Shown here: piece by piece, positions 1 to 7,590 of the stretch
Position numbering within the stretch: the first letter of the stretch is position 1
Layout of the letters: each line of letters opens with the position of its first letter
Source: Methanocorpusculum sp. MCE
GTDB lineage: Archaea; Halobacteriota; Methanomicrobia; Methanomicrobiales; Methanocorpusculaceae
Length of the DNA: 8,506 nucleotides
NCBI GenBank assembly: GCA_003315675.1
Contig: NIZU01000104.1
Location: forward strand, 1 to 8,506
Reading direction: 5' to 3'
Notes under the pieces: model-generated
The model's input: the letters and a program-made list of their open reading frames with translations, nothing else
The model's database searches: none
Told to the model about the DNA's origin: nothing
Translations under genes and position numbers: made by a program

Positions 1-61
<61 letters not shown>

Positions 62-168
62 AAAGATTGATCCGAACACAACCTGTATGACTGAATCAGC
101 ATGGTCATTTCAATGAACCGTACAATCGCCACAATACCAACACATCAATATCATACTCACGCTGTATG

Positions 169-193
169 GTTTGTTAAACAGTATCTAACAAAC
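169..193 (+). repeat. Inverted repeat in the 16S-tRNA-Ala spacer
   Basis: GTTTGTTA at 169-176 and TAACAAAC at 186-193 are exact reverse complements separated by 9 nt, so the spacer transcript can fold an 8-bp hairpin 20 nt before tRNA-Ala. The same TAACAAAC octamer recurs at 562-569 just before the 23S processing stem, so the left arm could instead pair there and enclose the tRNA. A role in precursor folding or processing is inference. The rest of the 62-213 spacer shows no gene. Confidence 0.5.
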
Positions 194-213
194 GACTGAA
201 TATCATGTGTGAG

Positions 214-286
214 GGGCGCGTAGCTCAGTTGGAAGAGCGCGGCGTTTGCAACGCCGAGGCCTGGGGTTCAAATCCCCACGCGTCCA
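214..286 (+). tRNA. tRNA-Ala (anticodon TGC)
   Basis: A complete cloverleaf can be drawn. The acceptor stem is 214-220 with 279-285 and contains one G-U pair. The D stem is GCTC 223-226 with GAGC 235-238. The anticodon stem is 240-244 with 252-256, with loop TTTGCAA giving anticodon TGC at 247-249. The T stem is 262-266 with 274-278 around TTCAAAT. The discriminator is A286. CCA is not encoded, so the tail must be added after transcription. There is no intron. An alanine tRNA between 16S and 23S is the classic euryarchaeal layout, and here it is cotranscribed with the rRNAs. Confidence 0.97.
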
Positions 287-290
287 CTCC

Positions 291-326
291 GTAACCGTCT
301 GTGACAGATTTTCTGTCACCGGTTGC
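291..326 (+). repeat. 14-bp bulged hairpin immediately after tRNA-Ala
   Basis: The outer stem GTAACCG (291-297) pairs with CGGTTGC (320-326), including one wobble. The inner stem GTGACAG (301-307) pairs perfectly with CTGTCAC (313-319) around loop ATTTT. A 3-nt TCT bulge separates the two stems on the left arm. The hairpin begins 5 nt after the tRNA, and no long T-run follows it, so it is not a terminator. A role as a signal for tRNA 3' processing or pre-23S folding is inference. A second copy of the outer right arm, CGGTTAC at 326-332, allows an alternative pairing. Confidence 0.55.
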
Positions 327-568
327 GGTTACCAATGCACCCGGAAACGCGAGTTACCGGGGAAGGGCCGAGAGTCATTGACTCTTTGAGGCTGTGTATA
401 GGTTTTGCATTTGGACGTTAAATGGGTATCAGCGGAACCTTTCTTTACTGAAAGTATATTTGTCGGTAGATCGACACACTTTAAGAGAGACAAAGGGACC
501 CTGGCAACAGCACATAAGCATGATGCTGCGTATTCCATTTACCACAAATAATACATTGTTGTAACAAA

Positions 569-597
569 CAATCATCAAAAACAATCATCGACATACC
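569..597 (+). other. Left arm of the 23S rRNA processing stem
   Basis: Three blocks pair in order with sequence just beyond the 23S 3' end. CAATCATC 569-576 pairs with GATGATTG 3588-3595. AATCATCGA 583-591 pairs with TCGATAATT 3571-3579 with one mismatch. CATACC 592-597 pairs with GGTATG 3563-3568. CC at 3569-3570 is left bulged on the right arm. Archaeal pre-rRNAs form such flanking stems, which are cut by the tRNA-splicing endonuclease at bulge-helix-bulge motifs. I see one bulge clearly but cannot define a canonical BHB by eye. Confidence 0.6.
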
Positions 598-631
598 CTT
601 TGGTGTTCTGAGCTTTGGAACACCGGAGACC

Positions 632-3555
<2,924 letters not shown>

Positions 3556-3562
3556 ATGAACT

Positions 3563-3595
3563 GGTATGCCTCGATAATTATACAATGGATGATTG
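3563..3595 (+). other. Right arm of the 23S rRNA processing stem
   Basis: This segment pairs with 569-597 across the whole 23S gene: GGTATG 3563-3568, TCGATAATT 3571-3579 and GATGATTG 3588-3595, with CC 3569-3570 bulged. Three blocks in the same order on both sides is unlikely to be chance. Only 7 nt separate it from the 3' end of 23S. The following spacer (3596-3743) shows no gene. Confidence 0.6.
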
Positions 3596-3730
3596 GTTAC
3601 TTCAATGGCAATGCAGTGGTAGATGGACGTCGGCATCATAACAATGTGCCTTTGTTCTTTTAAGAGCCTGTCTCCTGCCGGCATATATTGCAGTATCCGC
3701 TGTGCCCAGACGTTATCCGAATGCAAAACC

Positions 3731-3752
3731 TAAAGGTATATCCTTTATAAAC
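3731..3752 (+). promoter_or_regulatory. Probable archaeal promoter for tRNA-Cys and 5S
   Basis: TTTATAAA at 3744-3751 is close to the archaeal TATA-box consensus, with purines upstream (AAAGG, 3732-3736) where a BRE would lie. With the usual 25-nt distance, transcription would start near 3772-3776, about 10-14 nt before tRNA-Cys. The box overlaps a small inverted repeat, TAAAGG 3731-3736 with CCTTTA 3742-3747. If it is active, tRNA-Cys and 5S can be made independently of the 16S-23S transcript. The base pattern is seen directly, and promoter activity is inferred. Confidence 0.45.
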
Positions 3753-3785
3753 AGTAACGGCACATATACTATGCCAGATTACTGT

Positions 3786-3857
3786 GCCAAGTTGGCGGAG
3801 CGGCCACGCGGTTGCCTGCAGAGCAACTCTACTCCCGTTCAAATCGGGAACTTGGCT
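3786..3857 (+). tRNA. tRNA-Cys (anticodon GCA)
   Basis: The acceptor stem GCCAAGT 3786-3792 pairs with ACTTGGC 3850-3856. The D arm has a short 3-bp stem. The anticodon stem GTTGC 3811-3815 pairs with GCAAC 3823-3827 around loop CTGCAGA, giving GCA at 3818-3820. The variable loop is TCTAC. The T stem TCCCG 3833-3837 pairs with CGGGA 3845-3849 around TTCAAAT. The discriminator is T3857, and U73 is the near-universal identity base of cysteine tRNAs. CCA is not encoded. The gene sits between 23S and 5S, only 8 nt before 5S, whereas in many euryarchaea tRNA-Cys lies after 5S. Confidence 0.95.
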
Positions 3858-3865
3858 TGGGGGAT

Positions 3866-3984
3866 CATGCGGCCATAGCAGAGAGGCTCCACCCGGACCC
3901 ATTCCGAACCCGGCAGTTAAGCTCTCTTACGTCGGCTATTGTACTGAGATATGCGAATTCTCGGGAAGTGGTCAACGCTGCACC
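3866..3984 (+). rRNA. 5S ribosomal RNA
   Basis: The archaeal 5S pattern is clear: GCGGCCATAGC near the start, CCCATTCCGAAC (3898-3909) in loop B/helix III, GGCAGTTAAGC, and a 3' strand that closes helix I. Helix I is TGCGGC 3868-3873 with GCTGCA 3977-3982, including one G-U pair. The length of about 119 nt is normal. The exact ends are uncertain by two or three bases because the flanks are G- and C-rich (GGGG before, CCCCC after) and could extend the helix. It is the last gene of the rRNA operon and is followed by T-runs. Confidence 0.93.
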
Positions 3985-4008
3985 CCCTTACTTTATTGTT
4001 TTGCGGTG

Positions 4009-4027
4009 TTTTTTGTAATGTTTTTTT
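4009..4027 (+). terminator. T-run terminator of the rRNA operon
   Basis: Two T-runs, six at 4009-4014 and seven at 4021-4027, follow 5S by 24 nt. Runs of T without a stem are the usual intrinsic termination signal in archaea. A further run of eight T lies at 4057-4064. Confidence 0.6.
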
Positions 4028-4066
4028 GCTGAGCGTGAGCTTTCGTTTGTGGTATGTTTTTTTTCT

Positions 4067-4123
4067 TTTCCGTCATGATCTATCCGGACACGGATCCGTA
4101 TCCTGCATATATCGGGACGGAAA
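4067..4123. repeat. Nested inverted repeats between 5S and the 95-codon gene
   Basis: TTTCCGTC at 4067-4074 is the exact reverse complement of GACGGAAA at 4116-4123. Between them lies the 10-bp palindrome ACGGATCCGT at 4090-4099. The arrangement sits between the two convergent transcripts (5S on +, the small gene on -) but has no T-run on the correct side to make it a standard terminator in either direction. Its function is unknown and chance is possible. The remainder of 3985-4139 shows no gene. Confidence 0.35.
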
Positions 4124-4139
4124 GGGAAAAGAGATAATG

Positions 4140-4427
4140 TTATCCGCGGTGATAATACAGGGAAAAATCTCCATCGCAGAGTTTGTCATTGGAAATTGTA
4201 TACTTGCGAAAATCTTTTCCATCATTGAGGGTGTATTCTCCCTCACTGTCCTTTTCCCAAATCAAATCAAACTGCTTCTGGAGAGTTCCATCCTCTACAC
4301 CGTACCAGAACTCGGTAACCTTACCATCCGGGGCGAAAACGTATTTCAGATTAAAATAGGCTCCAAGATCGTAATATTCCTGATCTGCATACCAAGTACC
4401 AACGATCTCATCCGTTTTAGGGGTCAT
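4140..4427 (-). CDS. Small acidic protein of unknown function, lipocalin-like pattern
   Basis: I do not recognise this 95-residue protein. It has no signal peptide or membrane segment in the reading frame, is rich in acidic and aromatic residues (three W, many Y and F), and looks all-beta. It opens with IVGTWY (residues 8-13), followed by FAPDGKVTEFWYG (31-43), a pattern common in small lipocalin-like or META-like barrel proteins. Codons resemble those of the neighbouring genes, which favours real coding. The start is ATG at 4427. An in-frame stop lies 9 codons upstream, so a longer form is not possible. The codon just before the ATG is Cys (TVC-MTPKTDE), which resembles a lipoprotein junction without its hydrophobic leader, so it may be the remnant of an exported protein. 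A TATA-like ATAAAAGATA (4464-4473, - strand) lies 36 nt upstream. The protein may be cytoplasmic and intact or a decaying fragment. Confidence 0.55.
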   Translation of the reverse strand: MTPKTDEIVGTWYADQEYYDLGAYFNLKYVFAPDGKVTEFWYGVEDGTLQKQFDLIWEKDSEGEYTLNDGKDFRKYTISNDKLCDGDFSLYYHRG

Positions 4428-4615
4428 ACAAACAGTTTGTTTGGTAATTCTTGGATGTTAACATATCTTTTATTCTGCCTGTGTCAATGTGTTGCTCTCT
4501 TTTTTTAAAGAAAATTATTAAAAATCAAAATATATTGTAAATATAATCATTAATAACTGTGAAATTATTTGTAGTTATGACCAGACTTATGACATCCGGC
4601 AGCCAATAATAGGAT
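4428..4615. promoter_or_regulatory. Divergent AT-rich intergenic region
   Basis: This gap separates the - strand 95-codon gene from the + strand lipoprotein gene. It contains a TATA-like element for the - strand (ATAAAAGATA, 4464-4473) and an AT-rich block at about 4505-4556 with AAATATAA at 4539-4546, which could serve the + strand. Neither gene has a properly spaced Shine-Dalgarno site: on the + strand AGGA ends one base before the ATG. Leaderless or weak initiation is possible. No other gene is seen here. Confidence 0.35.
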
Positions 4616-5335
4616 ATGAAGCACACAACACTCGTGTTCTCAGCTCTCGTAATAATCGGGGCAGTTATATTTGCTGCAGGATGCATAAGTCCTGAAAGTG
4701 AATCCCCTGAAGGAAACTGGGTTCTCACAGGTATAGGTAGCGACAACACGTCAATCATCGGTGATATCACTCTTGAGATCACCGACACCAACATATCCGG
4801 AAACAGTGGTGTAAATAACTACTTTGGTATGATCACCCTTGGTCAGGGTGGAAAACTCAACATCAGCGGTATTGGATCAACCAAGATGGCCGGTCCCGCC
4901 GATTTGATGTAACAGGAGCAGAAGTATTATGCTGCCCTTGCCAATGCAGCCGCATATAAAATAACTAACGGTTCGCTTATCCTCTCCGACAACGCCGGCA
5001 ATATCATCCTGATCTTCAAAGAAATCCCGGCCATCTCCGGGAAATGGTTCCTTGCCTCAGATAATAATGTCACCGTTACGTTCAACCCCAATGGTTCGTT
5101 TGGAGCTCAGGCACCGGTCAACATCTACGGCGGGTCCTACACAACGTCCGGGAATACCCTCTCCATTGGCGATGACATCATCTCTACAATGATGGCGGGA
5201 ACCGAAGAGCAGATGCAGGCTGAATTTGCATTTTTCAATGCGCTTAAAATGTCGGCCGGCTACTCTATCGTAGATTCACAGTTGATAATCACCGATGAAA
5301 ATGGAAAAGAACTCCTGACCTTTGTTCAGGCCTAA
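4616..5335 (+). pseudogene. META-domain lipoprotein interrupted by in-frame TAA
   Basis: The frame begins MKHTTLVFSALVIIGAVIFA and has a lipobox-like FAAGC, so residue 23 would be the lipid-anchored cysteine. The protein would be outside the cell membrane. Two META/HslJ-like repeats follow. Repeat 1 (about 33-134) has GNW, NNYFG, STKMAG, YYAAL, Y-x-I and a closing IILIF. Repeat 2 (about 142-237) has GKWF, a shortened middle, STMMAG, FFNAL, YSI and ELLTF. Codon 99 is TAA (4910-4912), after which the same frame stays open and META-like to TAA at 5333-5335, giving 239 codons in all. No shift is needed. Aligning the repeats by STxMAG puts codon 99 opposite Gln201 in repeat 2, so one C-to-T change (CAA to TAA) explains the stop. 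The 98-residue product would lose the C-terminal half of repeat 1. It could be a recent pseudogene, a sequencing error, or readthrough. TAA is the normal stop in neighbouring genes, so recoding is unlikely. Its substrate or role is unknown. Confidence 0.8.
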
Positions 5336-5346
5336 CTCCTCCCTCC

Positions 5347-5355
5347 TTTTTTTTT
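5347..5355 (+). terminator. T-run terminator after the META lipoprotein gene
   Basis: Nine consecutive T residues begin 12 nt after the TAA at 5335, preceded by a pyrimidine-rich CTCCTCCCTCC. This is a typical archaeal stemless terminator on the + strand. Confidence 0.55.
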
Positions 5356-5394
5356 AGCTGTAAGCTGCGTGTTAGGTTAAACGCATTCTTCTAC

Positions 5395-5400
5395 AAAAAA
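5395..5400 (-). terminator. T-run terminator after the agmatinase gene
   Basis: Six A residues on the + strand read as six T on the - strand, 37 nt beyond the agmatinase stop codon. Together with the + strand run at 5347-5355 this closes two convergent transcription units. Confidence 0.45.
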
Positions 5401-5437
5401 GCATATTGATGATGATCATGGGGATGAACCCGAAGTT

Positions 5438-6289
5438 TCATTTCGATACGCTGGCGTGACCTGCAATGAACTCGCGGATGATATGGGCTGCAACCATCGC
5501 GGTTTGACCCGCATCGTTTGGAAGCACCTCCACATAATCAAATCCGACGGCATTTTTGGCAAGAGTTCTTACAACGTCCCGCACCTCTCCCGGAGTAAGC
5601 CCGAATGGTTCCGGCGTGCCAAGGCCGGGAGTCAGACAGCAGTCAATGGAGTCCGCATCGATCGAAAGATACAGATCAGCATCGCCCATCAGCGCTTTAA
5701 TCTCATCCAGAACGGGTTTAATCCCTCTGTCTCTGATCTCATCTGCTGTATAGAGATGATACTTTTCCCTGGCACGTGCAAACTCGTCCCGTGATCCGCT
5801 TCGGGCTCCAAGAATGATGATATTTGGCGTGATCTCGCTCACGCGTGCGGTTACGCAGTCGTGATTATATGCAGATCCCCGGTATTCATCCTGCATATCC
5901 AGATGGGCATCGCAGACAACATACCAGGATGGAGATAGAGCTCTTACAGCGCCGATCGTTATCGAATGCTCCCCCCCGATCATTACCGGGATTTCCCCGT
6001 CTTTCACCAGGTCGAGAACAACATCTTCCACTTGAGCCACAACGAGATCGGGCAGACATTCTGCATAAATATCACCCATATCGTGAAACGGAATGTCGGG
6101 AAGCTCTATGTCGTAATGGGGATTGTATGTCTCGATGTTGTATGATGCCTGACGGATCGCAGCAGGCGCGTCTCTGCATCCCGCTTTAAAAGAGGTTGTC
6201 CCATCGAAGGGAACGCCAAATATCACATATGATGCATCAGAATATTCGCTTTCAGCATCGGCAAAAAGAGTGTTAGAGAAAGACTGCAT
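5438..6289 (-). CDS. speB: Agmatinase-family ureohydrolase
   Basis: This is a 283-residue member of the arginase/agmatinase family, binuclear manganese enzymes that hydrolyse a guanidino group to urea; agmatinase converts agmatine to putrescine. The metal-binding pattern is complete: GGEHS (His108), DAHLD (Asp127, His129, Asp131) and SIDADSID (Asp211, Asp213), with His143 at the usual catalytic position and GTPEPFGLT at 224-232. The segment after the last aspartates is DCCLTPGLG rather than the usual DPAxxPGTG, a mild divergence. The length is normal. The start is ATG at 6289, 20 bp after aIF5A, and no clear ribosome-binding site is visible, so the gene is probably translated from a shared transcript. 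The pairing with aIF5A suggests a role in polyamine supply for hypusine. Alternatively it may be the agmatinase-like enzyme proposed in haloarchaea to act on agmatine-modified aIF5A. The family is certain; the exact substrate is not. Confidence 0.9.
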   Translation of the reverse strand: MQSFSNTLFADAESEYSDASYVIFGVPFDGTTSFKAGCRDAPAAIRQASYNIETYNPHYDIELPDIPFHDMGDIYAECLPDLVVAQVEDVVLDLVKDGEIPVMIGGEHSITIGAVRALSPSWYVVCDAHLDMQDEYRGSAYNHDCVTARVSEITPNIIILGARSGSRDEFARAREKYHLYTADEIRDRGIKPVLDEIKALMGDADLYLSIDADSIDCCLTPGLGTPEPFGLTPGEVRDVVRTLAKNAVGFDYVEVLPNDAGQTAMVAAHIIREFIAGHASVSK

Positions 6290-6309
6290 ATATGGATTAT
6301 TGTGCAGTC

Positions 6310-6693
6310 TTAGAGGTCAAGCTTACGCTTGCCGAGTGACTCGATGTAGGGAACTTCCTGAGCCGGCTGGAAGGTTGCCAGAATGTGTTCATCCTCCACA
6401 ACAAGTTCAAAGTTATTGAAGTCCTTCATATCCATGAACGTGACGACGTTTCCTGCGATCGTCAGAATCTGACCGGTCTTTCTCTCTACAATTGGTGCAT
6501 AGACCGTTGCCGAGGTTGGAGAGACAACCGAGCGTTTCTGTCCGTCAAAAAGACCGACAACGTCTAATCTTGCCTTTGCTGCGCCGTGTTTTCCTGGTTT
6601 GGAGATGGAGATGCTCTGGATCTTGCATGGTTCATCGTCGACGACAACGTAACGACCTTCTTTCAGTTTTCCAACTTCAGTCTGTTCCTTCAT
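6310..6693 (-). CDS. eif5A: Translation initiation factor 5A (aIF5A)
   Basis: This 127-residue protein is the archaeal homologue of eIF5A and bacterial EF-P, which helps ribosomes through stall-prone peptide bonds. The N-terminal SH3-like domain carries the hypusination loop SKPGKHGAAKA (31-41). Lys35 is the residue converted to deoxyhypusine or hypusine by deoxyhypusine synthase. The C-terminal OB-fold follows (about residues 70-127) and the protein ends GKRKLDL. I chose ATG at 6693 because it gives the normal family length with KEQTEVGKLKEGRYV directly after it. The longer frame back to 6789 adds 32 residues unlike any IF5A and runs into the promoter region. Only a weak GAGAG purine stretch precedes the start. 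The agmatinase gene follows by 20 bp on the same strand, and the phosphatase-NAD kinase pair diverges from it. Identity is very secure. Confidence 0.95.
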   Translation of the reverse strand: MKEQTEVGKLKEGRYVVVDDEPCKIQSISISKPGKHGAAKARLDVVGLFDGQKRSVVSPTSATVYAPIVERKTGQILTIAGNVVTFMDMKDFNNFELVVEDEHILATFQPAQEVPYIESLGKRKLDL

Positions 6694-6712
6694 AGTATAT
6701 CTCTCTAAGTAT

Positions 6713-6784
6713 GGGAGGTGATTGCTTATGAGTGTTACGGCAATAATGCATAGGCAAGAATTCATGTGGATATCCCTCCAATAG
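6713..6784 (+). other. Strong ribosome-binding site with an 18-codon reading frame
   Basis: GGGAGGTGAT at 6713-6722 contains nine bases (GGAGGTGAT) fully complementary to the 16S 3' end. It stands 5 nt before ATG at 6728-6730, ideal spacing. The frame encodes MSVTAIMHRQEFMWISLQ and ends at TAG 6782-6784, 11 nt before the ATG chosen for the phosphatase and overlapping its alternative GTG start at 6766. It is the strongest such site I found upstream of any start in the window, yet it serves no long gene. It could be a leader peptide coupled to translation of the phosphatase, a small protein, or chance. A TATA-like AGTATATC lies just upstream at about 6694-6701. Coding is unproven. Confidence 0.35.
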
Positions 6785-6795
6785 AACAAGTACGT

Positions 6796-7590
6796 ATGGA
6801 TCCGACAGAGTTTCTTTTTGTTTGCGACAAAGTTGCTCCCATGATCGAGGAAGCATTGGCTCCGCTGATCGGGACAGAGTATGGTGCTGAAGAGCTCTGT
6901 ATGGGTGCGGATAATACCCCGACCGAACGCCTTGACAAAATCGCCGAGGATATCATCCTTGCAGTATTTCGATCACGCAAAGTCTGCCGTGCCCTTCTTT
7001 CGGAGGAGGCTGGGATGGTTCTGGATATCGGCGGGGAGTCAGGCATTGCTTATCTTGATCCGGTGGACGGCTCATTCAATGCAGGTGTGGGCATCCCATT
7101 TTATGCGCTGTCCATCGGACTCTCAGACGGCGAGAAGATGGTTGCCGGATACGTCCGAAATCTTGCAAACGGCGAAACCTTCACGGCGGTCCGCGGGAAT
7201 GGTTCTTTTCTGAATGGAAAACCCATTCGCGTGTCGAAAAAGACCGAACTGAACACCGCTGCAATGAGCATCTATGCCCGCGCTCCTGAACTCATCTCAC
7301 TTTTAGAGAAAGGTCTTCGTACCCGAAGGGGAAGAAAATTCGGAGCTTCCGCACTTGAACTCTGCTATGTCGCCTGCGGAAGGATCGAAGGATTTCTCGA
7401 TCTCAGAAATACCCTGAGGATCACCGACGCTGCTGCAGGAATGTTCATCTGCGAGGAGGCCGGCGGTGTTGTAACATCTCCCGATGGATCTCCCGTATCT
7501 TTTCCGGACGATGTTTGTTCCGGCCGCATGCTTCTCGCAGCAACCCCTGCGATCCATAAAAAAGTTTCAGAAATCGTGAGGCTGCAATGA
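6796..7590 (+). CDS. Inositol monophosphatase-family phosphatase, probable NADP or fructose-bisphosphate phosphatase
   Basis: This is a 264-residue Mg-dependent, lithium-sensitive-type phosphatase of the IMPase/archaeal FBPase family. Motifs in order are GADNTPTERLDKIAED (37-52), SEEAG (69-73), DPVDGSFNAGVGIPFYALSI (88-107) and TDAAAG...CEEAGG (210-224). Metal ligands are expected at Glu70, Asp88, Asp91 and Asp211. The usual WD of the last motif is TD here, and SFNA after DG matches the archaeal FBPase/NADP-phosphatase branch. I chose ATG at 6796 because the family core begins directly after it. GTG at 6766 would add ten residues, and neither start has a good ribosome-binding site. The NAD kinase gene overlaps its end by 4 bp. 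In Methanocaldococcus MJ0917 these two domains are fused and act as NADP phosphatase and NAD kinase, so dephosphorylating NADP is the best guess. Fructose-1,6-bisphosphate and inositol-1-phosphate are alternatives. Confidence 0.85.
   Translation: MDPTEFLFVCDKVAPMIEEALAPLIGTEYGAEELCMGADNTPTERLDKIAEDIILAVFRSRKVCRALLSEEAGMVLDIGGESGIAYLDPVDGSFNAGVGIPFYALSIGLSDGEKMVAGYVRNLANGETFTAVRGNGSFLNGKPIRVSKKTELNTAAMSIYARAPELISLLEKGLRTRRGRKFGASALELCYVACGRIEGFLDLRNTLRITDAAAGMFICEEAGGVVTSPDGSPVSFPDDVCSGRMLLAATPAIHKKVSEIVRLQ

Larger units (their letters stand above)
287..631 (+). other. Transcribed spacer between tRNA-Ala and 23S
   Basis: No protein or RNA gene is recognisable in these 345 bases. They hold a bulged hairpin directly after the tRNA (291-326), the left arm of the 23S processing stem (569-597), and a hairpin just before the 23S 5' end: GGTGTTC 602-608 with GAACACC 618-624, 7 bp with a 9-nt loop. 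The middle (about 334-560) shows no structure I can support. A reading frame of about 70 codons on the opposite strand has no start signal or recognisable content and is not annotated. Confidence 0.7.

Noticed and set aside
3951..4508. 185-codon + strand reading frame beginning inside 5S
   Set aside because: It starts within the 5S gene, crosses the terminator T-runs and runs antisense to the 95-codon gene, whose codon pattern is far more gene-like. Its hydrophobic stretches come from T-rich DNA.
4525..4794. 89-codon - strand frame overlapping the META lipoprotein gene
   Set aside because: It is antisense to a frame with a clear signal peptide and lipobox, and has no recognisable features of its own.
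4910..4912. TAA as a recoded sense codon
   Set aside because: TAA ends aIF5A, nadK and the META frame itself. Pyrrolysine uses TAG and selenocysteine TGA, so a nonsense mutation is simpler.
5405..5425. C/D-box small RNA suggested by TGATGATGATC
   Set aside because: No D-box CTGA at suitable spacing and no C'/D' boxes were found. The motif is explained by a simple GAT repeat in a short gap.
6694..6789. N-terminal extension of aIF5A to 6789
   Set aside because: It adds 32 residues absent from the family and passes through the divergent promoter region. ATG 6693 gives the standard length.
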